This document shows, one piece after another, positions 9,901 through 17,239 of a stretch of 53,893 nucleotides of DNA. Position 1 is the stretch's first letter. Each line of letters opens with the position of its first letter. The position numbers were made by a program, and so were the translations under genes. The notes beneath the pieces were generated by a model. The model made no database searches, was not told where the DNA came from, and saw only the letters and a program-made list of their open reading frames with translations. Source of the stretch: an uncultured Bacilli bacterium (GTDB lineage Bacteria; Bacillota_I; Bacilli_A; RFN20; CAG-826); assembly GCA_944358865.1 (NCBI GenBank), contig CALVRV010000007.1, positions 1-53,893 of the forward strand, given 5' to 3'.

Positions 9901-10925
9901 AAAATATTAGTATTCCTGACACTGTCAAAAGAATTGAAAATTCAGCTTTTGAATATTGCAGTTCTTTAACTCATGTTGTTTTTCCGTCTTCTCTTACTTA
10001 TATAGGAGATCGTGCTTTTGATGGCTGTAATTTAAGTAGCTTAACGCTGCCTGAAGGACTTATTTATATAGGTGATTATGCATTTAGAAATAATAAAGAT
10101 ATTTCTTCTATAACAATTCCCAGTACTGTTACTTCAATCGGTTCTTATGCATTTTATAACTGTTCCAATTTACTTGTTTCTTTTAAAGATAATAGCAAAT
10201 TGGAAACTATCGGTAATTATGCTTTTGCAAATTGTCTAGATTTGCGTAATATTTCTATTCCTAGTACTGTTACTTCAATCGGAGAAGGAGCTTTCAGTGG
10301 TTGTAGTAATCTAAAAAGAATTACATTTTCAGATGACAGTCAATTAGAAAATATTGGCACTAGAGCATTTGAAAATTGTAGCTCTTTAGAAGAAATTATT
10401 ATTCCTGTAACTGTTACTTATATTGGCTATTATGCCTTTGATGGATGCAATAAATTATTTATTTTTACTAAATTGTCAAGAGCACCAATAAATTGGCTGT
10501 CAAGTTGGAATTCATCGTATAGACCAATTGTTTATGAATATTACAGTAAACTTAGCGCTAGTAGTGATTATTTATATGCGTTATGTCAAGATAAAGATGG
10601 TAATTTTTATATTACTATATATGGTTATACAGGCGATGAAGATGTGCTAAAGATTTCAAAATACATGTATGTTACCCTTGAAGAATATGGCAGAATAAGA
10701 GTACAAATTAAAGCAATTGCTGAAAATGCCTTTTATTATGCAAGCGGCTTTGAGGCAATATATATTCCAGACACCATAGTTGATATAGGTCGATATGGTA
10801 TATATGGTTCTGGTTTTTTAACAATATATTGTGAAGTAGATAATAGACAATCAGGTTGGGATAGAGAATGGATTTCTTATAACTATGAATCAAAAGTTAA
10901 ATGGGGATCTTTTATGACCGCATAA
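6960..10925 (+). CDS. Giant BspA-type leucine-rich-repeat lipoprotein with Big_2 domains
   Basis: 1321 residues, exported and lipid-anchored (lipobox LSSC near residue 20), then a Ser/Thr linker. Three Big_2-like Ig domains follow (about 62-150, 152-233, 235-317), marked by repeats such as ITALKGGKTSITA and IKALKHGTATISA. The rest is BspA/LRR_5 repeats of the form IPSSVKSIGNYAFAGC. The LRR array is punctuated five times by a C-x-GW-x-W-type insert. A perfect 69-bp tandem duplication lies at 9531-9668. Such proteins typically mediate adhesion or host interaction; that role is inferred. ATG 6960 was chosen because GGAG lies 9 nt upstream; the TTG at 6945 lies within the ribosome site. No clear terminator follows. 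Confidence 0.9.
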   Translation: MNRKFIVAMIASLMVIILSSCQLDNIFKSSSSSNIPSSSSSIFDTSSTTSSDSSTSNSSTTTSEPPVEHVIKITHNNQSNSLYVDETLQLSLLVDNLPYDGNDMYWSSSDNSIAIIDSTGLVRAIKEGNVNISVSLFIDEKLYDDSISLEILHIPVLPTSISLDVESITLNIDDTYQLTPTIYPENADNKSITYISNDTDIATISNDGLITALKGGKTSITATTINGLTAQVELVVHTPVVSFVNIDSVTLDVGDIKTITANIRNYDNGTLTYSSSNSEIVSVDSQTGQIKALKHGTATISASITLNSFTYSDEYDAIVRDPSEYTSGLQFTISSDGTYYSVTGYNGANHNVTIPSIYNNLSVEEIADKAFYNNDTIKIVNIPYSIKTIGVQAFGGGCDYLEIINIPYNSQLTTIKKQAFEFCDTLRSIRIPKTVSTIELNAFGNCFYGKFTIYCETTSKPSGWDDYWMGYPNIYDLPIIYWNASGIDRDNFVYLYSYDNLSKEYYIEITDYINESNVDSITIPHTINNFVVKSIGSRAFEDCNNINFILFEENCEINNIGDYAFLDCYLYYIIIPSSVQIIGEGAFENSSRVIYCEDSSIQTGWHENWNSSNILTIFNCHDFGIYNEENYYFNYLIVNDDVDAYAAIISFGLNSRTSLDVIIPSAINIDGGDIPVKLINEYLFYDFPEYIQSVFIPSSVGIITGRIFSSQSFSKIYCEILSEAEGWDDEWNYYDNPVVWGYTGISSSTDENHSNNYNLEYSVSKDFDGSKYITITKCNVDEGYYVYVDIPELFNIDGVDIPVKIIAENSFSNTDQIRGVNIPSSVTIIKTEAFRNCNYINFKIDFAENSKLEIIEDYAFAGCNLENTFNIPSSVKSIGNYAFAGCNLENTFNIPSSVKSIGNYAFEDCDFENISFGENSKLETLGINAFTDCNSLTNVEIPKGVKTINAFNSCDNLETVTFEEGSQLESIAGFMNCLNLKNISIPDTVKRIENSAFEYCSSLTHVVFPSSLTYIGDRAFDGCNLSSLTLPEGLIYIGDYAFRNNKDISSITIPSTVTSIGSYAFYNCSNLLVSFKDNSKLETIGNYAFANCLDLRNISIPSTVTSIGEGAFSGCSNLKRITFSDDSQLENIGTRAFENCSSLEEIIIPVTVTYIGYYAFDGCNKLFIFTKLSRAPINWLSSWNSSYRPIVYEYYSKLSASSDYLYALCQDKDGNFYITIYGYTGDEDVLKISKYMYVTLEEYGRIRVQIKAIAENAFYYASGFEAIYIPDTIVDIGRYGIYGSGFLTIYCEVDNRQSGWDREWISYNYESKVKWGSFMTA
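9531..9668 (+). repeat. Perfect 69-bp tandem duplication in the BspA gene
   Basis: Two identical 69-bp units (9531-9599 and 9600-9668) encode one 23-residue leucine-rich repeat each, starting YAFAGCNLENTF. Neighbouring repeats are clearly diverged, so this duplication is recent. It is in frame and adds exactly one repeat. Confidence 0.95.
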
Positions 10926-11029
10926 TTTTAACAATTTGAATAAATATCTAAAATGTGATATGGCTTTTATACTCAACTATAATATTGTCTAAAGAAGTTA
11001 TTAAATATGTTAAATGCTTTTTTAGTTAT

Positions 11030-11387
11030 ATAGTTATCACAAATAAATGCTTTAAAACAAAAAAGCAACTTCAAGAGTTTTTGAAGCAAACAAAGAATTA
11101 TACGAATATAAGCAAAACGCTAAAACAAATTTATTGTCGGTCAAAGGAATCGAGATGAGCGTTAATAGGAGTTCACAGGTTGAGGATGTCTTTGGAATAA
11201 TTAAGCAAGATATGAACTATGAAAGAATTAGACTAAGAGGATTGCAAAAGTATCAGCCAAAATAATGCTTGTTTGTTTAGGACATGTTATAAGAAAAACA
11301 TTTGGTCTTATTGATGGCACAGGAAGCATTGAATATTGGAAGGCGCCTGAAGGCTTAAAACCAGAAATAATACCACAAAAAAATTAG
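11030..11387 (+). pseudogene. Remnant of an IS1182-type transposase (frameshifted)
   Basis: Three frame segments join into the C-terminal part of a DDE transposase like IS1182. The first is NKCFKTK. After a frameshift in the A run at 11059-11064 comes a segment including SVKGIEMSVNRSSQVEDVFG. After a second shift in an A run near 11246-11249 comes VSAKIMLVCLGHVIRKTFG, ending at TAG 11385-11387. The N-terminal part and both element ends are missing. The open frame at 10955-11158 is an artefact of this decay. The family call rests on the RSSQVEDVFG...RLRG pattern. Confidence 0.75.
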
Positions 11388-11429
11388 AAAAAATAAAAAG
11401 GCTATTAAGTTTTTAATTTCTTAACAGCC
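11385..11429 (-). terminator. Terminator of the TM2-domain gene
   Basis: On the minus strand, GGCTGTTAAG and CTTAATAGCC form a 10-bp stem with one mismatch, followed by TTTTTATTTTTT. It lies just past the stop of the minus-strand TM2 gene and overlaps the end of the transposase remnant. Confidence 0.8.
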
Positions 11430-11455
11430 CCTTATTTTGCAACCTTAATTAAAGA

Positions 11456-11671
11456 TTACCACTTTTTAAGGACGTTACCTTCTTTATCTTTAAATGCACC
11501 GGCAAGAATCATAATCCAGTCGACAAAATTGCCAATACCGAAACATCCACCGGTAAATAACCATAAGATGCCAGTACCAATTTTACCAACATAGAAACGA
11601 TGCACGCCTATCCATCCTAAAAAGAAAGATAAAAGGAAAGCAACAAGTCTTGATTTATTTGACTCTGTCAT
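11456..11671 (-). CDS. TM2-domain protein
   Basis: A 71-residue protein that is essentially one TM2 domain. It has two membrane helices (about 8-24 and 30-58) with the family pattern GWIGVHRFYVGK, then G(I/F)GN and a D-I/M-I motif (VDWIMI). An AGGA-type ribosome site precedes the start and its own terminator follows. TM2 proteins are widespread in bacteria, with no settled biochemical role. Confidence 0.9.
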   Translation of the reverse strand: MTESNKSRLVAFLLSFFLGWIGVHRFYVGKIGTGILWLFTGGCFGIGNFVDWIMILAGAFKDKEGNVLKKW

Positions 11672-11794
11672 ATATTAGTCCTCCATATATAAAAATTACC
11701 ATATAAAAATATTTAAAGTCAACATTAAAGTTAGACTAATAATAAATAATTTGTTATAAAAAAACATTTAATTATTAATTAAAATTATTATAAT

Positions 11795-11882
11795 AATTCA
11801 TTGGGAGCTTGGTGAACAGGCTGAGAGGAGTTTAGTCTAACTCGACCATACCTGATCTAGGTAATGCTAGCGGAGGTGAATT
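11795..11882 (+). promoter_or_regulatory. TPP (THI-box) riboswitch aptamer
   Basis: The conserved thiamine-pyrophosphate aptamer elements are present in order: GGGAGC, CTGAGA (11821-11826), then CCTGATCTAGGTAATGC (11851-11867) and AGCGGAGG. The closing P1 helix is AATTCA (11795-11800) with TGAATT (11877-11882). It lies directly before a ThiT thiamine S-component gene, as expected for feedback control of thiamine uptake. Confidence 0.96.
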
Positions 11883-11884
11883 TT

Positions 11885-11905
11885 ATCCTTCGCAAATTGG
11901 AGGAT
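11885..11905 (+). promoter_or_regulatory. Riboswitch expression platform hiding the ribosome site
   Basis: ATCCT (11885-11889) can pair with AGGAT (11901-11905), enclosing the ribosome site GGAGG (11899-11903) of thiT. The competing pairing is aptamer CGGAGG (11871-11876) with CCTTCG (11887-11892), one G-U pair. That would free the ribosome site when TPP is absent. The T run after the hairpin could add weak termination. Confidence 0.65.
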
Positions 11906-11911
11906 TTTTTT

Positions 11912-12883
11912 ATGAAATTAGAAAAATATCTTGGATTTGCAACAATTTTGTTGATAGTTGTTGTATCTATTTTTGGACAATTTGTAGTTTTTAATGATGT
12001 TAACTACACATTAATTGATGTATTAAGTGTTCCATTTGATTGGCCAATATTATTAATTATTCTTCCTTATGTTTTATTATTAGGGTCATTAATATTATTA
12101 TTTTTTGTCAATAAATATAAATGGATTTCTTCACTTTGCTTATTGTTATTTGCTTTAGGAGGAATATTATTTTGCTTCGCTAATGGGTTTTATTGTTATT
12201 GTTTAGGCGTTGATGAATCTGAAGTATCACTTGGTGCGATGCCTATTATTTTAGCCATTATTAGTTTTGCACTTTGTTTATATAGCAACTCATTAGTGTT
12301 TAAAGAAAATGCTTTTAGTGTTTCTGATTTAGTTGAAATAGCAATTTTTATTGCTTTGGCTATTGTTATAGATCGTTTAGAATTTTTAAAAATTCGTGTT
12401 GTAGCAACTGGTGGATCAATTAATTTTGCCATGTTCCCTTTAATGATTATTGCAATAAGACATGGATTTATTAAAAGTTTTATCGCATGTGGAATAGTAT
12501 ATGGATTTACAACATGTCTTTTAGATGGATATGGTTTTATTTATTTCCCATTTGATTATTTATTAGGATTTGGCTCTGTTGCATTTCTTGGCTTATTTAG
12601 AAAATGGATATTACCAAGTAATGATAAAAAATTACGATTTAAAGGCATATTATTTTTAATCATAGGGACAATAATAATTATTGCAGGAAGAACAATAGCT
12701 AGTTCTATTTCTAGCATGGTCTATTATCAATATAGTTTATCTGCCGCGTTAATTTATAATTTAAGTTATATACCTGCTTCTTGTGGATTAAGTTTAGTTA
12801 TTGTTATCTTACTTTATAAACCATTGTTAATTATGAATTATAAAATAAGTCGTAAGCATCTTGACCTTATTGAGGCTAAATAA
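11912..12883 (+). CDS. thiT: Thiamine ECF transporter S-component, ThiT-like
   Basis: A 323-residue integral membrane protein that binds thiamine for an ECF-type importer; the EcfA/EcfA'/EcfT module must be elsewhere. The C-terminal ~180 residues match ThiT: VVATGGSINFAMFPLMI, then AIRHG, FDYLLGFG and NLSYIPAS. The N-terminal ~135 residues add about four membrane helices not found in compact ThiT proteins. The ATG at 11912 follows the ribosome site at 11899-11903; an upstream TTG at 11864 lies inside the riboswitch and is rejected. Expression is controlled by the TPP riboswitch. Confidence 0.9.
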   Translation: MKLEKYLGFATILLIVVVSIFGQFVVFNDVNYTLIDVLSVPFDWPILLIILPYVLLLGSLILLFFVNKYKWISSLCLLLFALGGILFCFANGFYCYCLGVDESEVSLGAMPIILAIISFALCLYSNSLVFKENAFSVSDLVEIAIFIALAIVIDRLEFLKIRVVATGGSINFAMFPLMIIAIRHGFIKSFIACGIVYGFTTCLLDGYGFIYFPFDYLLGFGSVAFLGLFRKWILPSNDKKLRFKGILFLIIGTIIIIAGRTIASSISSMVYYQYSLSAALIYNLSYIPASCGLSLVIVILLYKPLLIMNYKISRKHLDLIEAK

Positions 12884-12994
12884 ACATTTTAATTATATTA
12901 GTTTTACATATGAATAAGTCTTTATCTTATATCTTTTTTGTTGCTTATTTTATTAATGTTAAATATTATTATATTTATCGAGGAGGACAAATAT

Positions 12995-14119
12995 ATGTCA
13001 GAAAATAAATTGTCTGAGCAAAATAAGCTCGATGAAAATCAAAATAATAATAACACTACAAACAATAACGAAAATGTTATTGCTGGTTTATCAAAAGAAA
13101 GTGTTGATGAAGCTTTATACACAGTTGATAAAAATATTGATGTAAATACTTTTGAAAGTGAAGTAGAGGAACAAAGAAAACAATATTTTGAAAAAGCAAA
13201 TCGTTCTAGATTAATTTCAAAAATTTCTAATGCCATTTTAATTGTTATTGCTGTTATCGGTTTAGTTTTACTATTTGTTGATCCAGAAAACGATGTTTAT
13301 AATTACGTTGGATATGGTTTAACTGGTGGGGCGATATTGTTATTAATTATTGTCTATATAATTTTAAGATTTATTAGACCTGATGCATCAAAATACATTG
13401 CTTTTATTACAAAAATATTTAACAACTATACATATTTAGATTCTCGATATAGTAAAGTTATCGCTGATAGTAATGAAAGGATTCAACTTGCTCAAGTTTC
13501 TAGTGATAAGGTTTATTTAGGAATTTCTGATATAGGTTCAAGAAATGTCTGTAAAGGATATTTTAATAAAAATCAATTTCTTGCATGTGAATTATCATTA
13601 GGCGCGAAAGATAAATCAGGAACTTCAGATTTATTTTTAGGCAAATATATTACATATGAAAATTTATTAAAATTTGATGGCAGAATTATTATTAATATCA
13701 AATTAAGTGATGATGGTTCAGTCAAAAATTTTGATTTACCTAGTGATATTTTAGATTTAAAAGAAGTTGTTAAAGATAAAACTTTAACTATTTATTCTAG
13801 CGATGGTTTACATTATCAAGATATTGTTGATGATAAATTTTTAGATTTATTAAAAAAATTCACCGTTTCAAATGAAAGTCATCTATTAAATATCAATGTT
13901 GTTATTTGGGGAGGTCACAGTGCGATTTATTTATCGTACGATAATGAAATATTATCTCTACCTTATAAAAACGTTTTTACAAAAGATAACATCCTTAAAT
14001 TAGCGCAAGATCAATTACAAGCTTTAGAATTATTGCAACTTTTATTAAAAGATAAACATATTAAAACTGATGAAGTAGCCACGGTAAAAGAAGAAGACTT
14101 GCCTAAAGAAAATAATTAA
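12995..14119 (+). CDS. Two-helix membrane protein of unknown function
   Basis: 374 residues. The first 40 are Asn/Gln/Glu-rich and probably disordered. A short coiled-coil-like segment (EVEEQRKQYFEKANRSR) precedes two membrane helices (about 73-92 and 100-122). A large soluble C-terminal part contains no motif I recognise. The start at 12995 has a GAGGAGG site; an ATG-less frame further upstream is not used. DUF402 and the t6A genes follow closely (19 nt to the next start), so it may share their transcript. Confidence 0.7.
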   Translation: MSENKLSEQNKLDENQNNNNTTNNNENVIAGLSKESVDEALYTVDKNIDVNTFESEVEEQRKQYFEKANRSRLISKISNAILIVIAVIGLVLLFVDPENDVYNYVGYGLTGGAILLLIIVYIILRFIRPDASKYIAFITKIFNNYTYLDSRYSKVIADSNERIQLAQVSSDKVYLGISDIGSRNVCKGYFNKNQFLACELSLGAKDKSGTSDLFLGKYITYENLLKFDGRIIINIKLSDDGSVKNFDLPSDILDLKEVVKDKTLTIYSSDGLHYQDIVDDKFLDLLKKFTVSNESHLLNINVVIWGGHSAIYLSYDNEILSLPYKNVFTKDNILKLAQDQLQALELLQLLLKDKHIKTDEVATVKEEDLPKENN

Positions 14120-14138
14120 TTATATTTTGAGGTTATTT

Positions 14139-14699
14139 ATGAATTTAGTTAATCGATGGGTAGAGATTAAATCTTTTAAGCACGATGGAACTTTTCATCG
14201 TTTTTGGGATCGTGGTTACGTCTTGCACAATGATAGAAATTATATTATTGTCGCAACTAAAAGATCTAAAGTTAAAGAAACAAATGGGCGTAGTTGGTTT
14301 ACTAAAGAACCTGCTATAAGTATTTTTAGTAAACACGATTGGTTTAATGTTATTTGTATGATAAAAGAAAATGGTATTTCATATTATTGTAATATCGCTT
14401 CGCCATGTCTTATTGATAATCGTTGCATAAAATATATTGATTATGATTTAGATATTAAATATAACGAAAAAAAACAACTCAAACTATTAGATAAAAAAGA
14501 ATATGAATTTCATCGCAAACAATATAATTACAGTGAAGATTTAAATCTTGTTTTATGGAATCAAATTCTTGAATTATCTGATTTAATAAAAAACAATAAA
14601 TTCCCATTTAACGATAAACAAATATTATTTTATTATGATATGTTTTTACAAAGGACAGCAAAAAATGGAAAAGAAAATAACACTGATACTTCAAAATGA
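14139..14699 (+). CDS. DUF402-family protein (nucleoside di/triphosphatase-like)
   Basis: A 186-residue cytoplasmic protein resembling the YgaC/Ntdp (DUF402) family, some members of which hydrolyse nucleoside tri- and diphosphates with a metal ion. Supporting features are length, the FKHDGTFHRFWDRGYVL opening, the conserved SKHDWFNV segment, and the acidic YIDYDLDIK strand. The start at ATG 14139 has TGAGG upstream. Its last 35 bases overlap tsaE, so translation is probably coupled. The activity is from the family, not shown here. Confidence 0.75.
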   Translation: MNLVNRWVEIKSFKHDGTFHRFWDRGYVLHNDRNYIIVATKRSKVKETNGRSWFTKEPAISIFSKHDWFNVICMIKENGISYYCNIASPCLIDNRCIKYIDYDLDIKYNEKKQLKLLDKKEYEFHRKQYNYSEDLNLVLWNQILELSDLIKNNKFPFNDKQILFYYDMFLQRTAKNGKENNTDTSK

Positions 14700-15126
14700 A
14701 GAAGATACGATTAATTTAGGCCGATTAGTGGCTAAATATGTTTATCCTAATTTAGTCATTACTTTAACTGGTGATTTAGGTGCAGGAAAAACTACTTTTG
14801 TAAAAGGTTTAGCTTTAGGTTTAAATATAAAAGAAAAAGTTTTATCGCCTACTTTTAATATTTTAAAGTGCTATTTTAATAAACCTTTAAATCTATATCA
14901 TATTGATGCTTATCGGTTAGAGGACGCCAATAAGGATATTGGTCTAGAAGAATTTATTGATGGAGATGGAGTATGTGCTATTGAGTGGCCAATGTATATT
15001 GATGAATATATTCCAACTAATAGATTAGAAATTAATCTCACCCATTTAAATAACAACAAAAGAGAGGCTCTAATCTCATCAAATATTGATAAGTTAAATG
15101 ACTTATTTGAAGCCTTGAAAGGATAA
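14665..15126 (+). CDS. tsaE: tRNA t6A synthesis ATPase TsaE
   Basis: 153-residue ATPase of the TsaB-TsaD-TsaE complex making N6-threonylcarbamoyladenosine at position 37 of ANN-decoding tRNAs. The P-loop GDLGAGKTT is at residues 36-44, followed by the family motifs SPTFN, YHIDAYRL and the C-terminal CAIEWP. The ATG at 14665 follows AAGGAC and overlaps the DUF402 gene by 35 nt. First of a tight tsaE-tsaB-rimI-tsaD cluster. Confidence 0.95.
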   Translation: MEKKITLILQNEEDTINLGRLVAKYVYPNLVITLTGDLGAGKTTFVKGLALGLNIKEKVLSPTFNILKCYFNKPLNLYHIDAYRLEDANKDIGLEEFIDGDGVCAIEWPMYIDEYIPTNRLEINLTHLNNNKREALISSNIDKLNDLFEALKG

Positions 15127-15132
15127 ATATTT

Positions 15133-15714
15133 ATGTATGATTTAATTTTAGATTCATCCAATAGTGAACTTCTAATTGCAATAGCAAAAGATAACAATAT
15201 CATTGATAGAATTGAATATGAAGCTTGGCAAAGACAAAGCGAATTAATGACTTTTGAATTAGATAAATTATTAAAAAGAAACAATATTGATAAAAAAGAC
15301 ATTGATTCAATCTTATTACCAATAGGACCCGGTTCTTATACTGGAATAAGAATATCTTTAACAATCGCAAAAATTTTTGCTTACGCATTAAATATTAAAA
15401 TTTATCCTTTTTCATCTTTACAAATATTAAAAACTATAAAAAAACCTTCGATTTGCTTAATAAACGCTAGAAGTGGTAGATCATATATTGGTGTATATGA
15501 TGATGAAAATATTATTTTGAAAGACACTATTTTAAAAAATGAGGAAGTCATTGAATATATAAATAATCATCCAGATTATGATGTATGTGGTGACCTTAAA
15601 TATTTAAATTTAAATGGCAAAACTAATGATAAGGTTTTAAATATGTTGACTTTAAAACAATATATAAAACCATTAGATTCTTTTCATATTAAACCAGTTT
15701 ATTTAAAGGATTAA
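15133..15714 (+). CDS. tsaB: tRNA t6A synthesis protein TsaB
   Basis: 193-residue ASKHA-fold partner that dimerises with TsaD in the threonylcarbamoyl transferase complex. It shows the TsaB hallmark GPGSYTGIRISL and the opening LILDSSNSELLIAI. At 193 residues it is slightly short for the family (about 220-230), with a reduced C-terminal lobe. AAAGGA ribosome site; 6 nt after tsaE and 3 nt before rimI. Confidence 0.95.
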   Translation: MYDLILDSSNSELLIAIAKDNNIIDRIEYEAWQRQSELMTFELDKLLKRNNIDKKDIDSILLPIGPGSYTGIRISLTIAKIFAYALNIKIYPFSSLQILKTIKKPSICLINARSGRSYIGVYDDENIILKDTILKNEEVIEYINNHPDYDVCGDLKYLNLNGKTNDKVLNMLTLKQYIKPLDSFHIKPVYLKD

Positions 15715-15717
15715 TTT

Positions 15718-16197
15718 ATGTCTTTATTATATGAAATAAAAAAAATAGAAGAAAAAGATATTGAATTAGTAGCTAAAGTAAGTGCTTTAATTTTTAATAA
15801 TGATTTTGATAATGAATATAAACATTTTCTTTATGAAGCAAAAGAAAATCCTTGTGCGATTATCTTAGTAGCTAAAGCAAAACAAATAATATATGGATAT
15901 ATTGATTTTTGGATTACCTTTGATAGTGCGACAATATGTAATATTGCAACATTTCAAGAATATAGAAACAAAGGAGTGGCAACATCTTTAATTAAAGAAA
16001 TGTTTAAATATTTAATAAAAGAAAACGTCATGTTTATTACTTTAGAAGTACGAAAATCAAATATTCCTGCATTTAATTTATATAAAAAATTTGGATTTAA
16101 TGTTGTCAGTGTAAAACCAAATTATTATAAAGATGGGGAAGATGCATTATATATGATAGGAGATGTTAACTATGTCAAAAACAATACTTGCTATTGA
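15718..16197 (+). CDS. rimI: GNAT acetyltransferase, RimI-like
   Basis: 159-residue GCN5-type N-acetyltransferase. The acetyl-CoA-binding motif is EYRNKGVATSLIKEM (about 80-94). A LEVRKSNIPAFNLYKKFGF segment is typical of RimI, which acetylates the N-terminal Ala of ribosomal protein S18. Its place between tsaB and tsaD is the classic Firmicutes position for rimI. It starts 3 nt after tsaB, and its 3' end overlaps tsaD by 26 nt. Target is inferred from the family. Confidence 0.88.
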   Translation: MSLLYEIKKIEEKDIELVAKVSALIFNNDFDNEYKHFLYEAKENPCAIILVAKAKQIIYGYIDFWITFDSATICNIATFQEYRNKGVATSLIKEMFKYLIKENVMFITLEVRKSNIPAFNLYKKFGFNVVSVKPNYYKDGEDALYMIGDVNYVKNNTCY

Positions 16198-17188
16198 ATC
16201 TAGTTGTGATGAAACAGCGTGCGCAATAATCAAAGATGATGTTTTGCTTTGTAATGTTATTTCAAGTCAAGTTGATGTTCACGCAAAATATGGTGGTGTT
16301 ATGCCAGAAATTGCTTCAAGATTACATGCTGAAAATATTATTCCTGTTATAGATGAAGCATTAAATAAAGCTAATATAAAATTAGAAGAAGTTGATGCTT
16401 TTGCTGTTACTCGTGGTCCTGGTTTAATTGGAGCGTTGCATGTTGGATTACAAGCCGCTAAAAGTTTATCTTTAATTTATAATAAACCATTAATTCCTGT
16501 TCATCATTTAGCGGGGCATATTTACGCAAATACATTTATTAAACCATTTATTTTTCCTTTACTTGCAATTGTTGTAAGTGGTGGTAATTCTGAATTTGTA
16601 TTAATGAAAGAAGATTTAGATTTTCAAATCATTGGTCAAACTAAAGATGATGCGATAGGAGAATGTTTTGATAAAGTTGCCCGTGTTTTAGGATTACCTT
16701 ATCCAGGTGGTGTACATATTGATAATCACGCTAAAAATGGTAAACATACTTATCATTTACCTCATCCGATGGCATCTTCTAATTATGATTTATCATATTC
16801 AGGATTAAAAAGTAATATTATTAATCTTGTTAATCATGCAAAACAAAAAAATGAAGAAATTAATATTGATGATTTAGCAAGATCATTTCAAGATACAGCT
16901 TGTAATATGATTATTGAAAAAGTTAAACATATTTTACGAGACTTTGATGTTAAACAAATTGTCTTAGCTGGTGGTGTCAGCGCTAATTCGTATTTAAGAA
17001 GTGAGATGGAAAAATTAGCAAAAGATTATAAAAAAGACATTATTTTGCCACCGCTATGGGCGACAACAGATAACGCTGCTATGATTGCTAAAGTTGCTTG
17101 TTTGCTTTACGATCGAAAAGTTTTTGCAAATTTAGATATTGGTAGCGATCCTAACTGGCAAATTGAAGACTATTTAAAGTTTGAATAG
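16172..17188 (+). CDS. tsaD: tRNA N6-adenosine threonylcarbamoyltransferase TsaD
   Basis: 338-residue catalytic subunit transferring threonylcarbamoyl to A37 of tRNA. Features are the opening AIESSCDETACAI, the iron/metal site HHLAGHIYAN, and the ASKHA motifs VVSGGNSE and LAGGVSANSYLR. Two in-frame starts exist; ATG 16172 is chosen because GGAG (16159-16162) abuts the other one at 16163. Overlaps rimI by 26 nt. A promoter and dyad for asnS follow immediately. Confidence 0.97.
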   Translation: MSKTILAIESSCDETACAIIKDDVLLCNVISSQVDVHAKYGGVMPEIASRLHAENIIPVIDEALNKANIKLEEVDAFAVTRGPGLIGALHVGLQAAKSLSLIYNKPLIPVHHLAGHIYANTFIKPFIFPLLAIVVSGGNSEFVLMKEDLDFQIIGQTKDDAIGECFDKVARVLGLPYPGGVHIDNHAKNGKHTYHLPHPMASSNYDLSYSGLKSNIINLVNHAKQKNEEINIDDLARSFQDTACNMIIEKVKHILRDFDVKQIVLAGGVSANSYLRSEMEKLAKDYKKDIILPPLWATTDNAAMIAKVACLLYDRKVFANLDIGSDPNWQIEDYLKFE

Positions 17189-17190
17189 GC

Positions 17191-17219
17191 TTAACTTTAT
17201 CATATGTTTATGATAAAAT
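17191..17219 (+). promoter_or_regulatory. asnS promoter with an overlapping dyad
   Basis: An extended -10 (TGATAAAAT, 17211-17219) with a TTAACT -35 (17191-17196) at 17-bp spacing. A dyad TTATCAT-N6-ATGATAA (17197-17216) covers the spacer and part of the -10. An identical arrangement with a different N6 is found at 47943-47962. A regulator binding here would block the promoter; this is inferred. Confidence 0.5.
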
Positions 17220-17239
17220 CACTAAATAGGAGAAGATTT

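Noticed and set aside
10955-11158. 67-codon open frame after the BspA gene
   Set aside because: Its middle overlaps the transposase remnant in a shifted frame, it has no ribosome site, and its end reads out of frame. It is part of the pseudogene.
11864-11911. Upstream TTG start for thiT
   Set aside because: It lies inside the TPP aptamer and adds residues not seen in the family.
16163-16171. Upstream ATG as the tsaD start
   Set aside because: The GGAG ribosome site would abut it directly; ATG 16172 has proper spacing and gives the conserved N-terminus.
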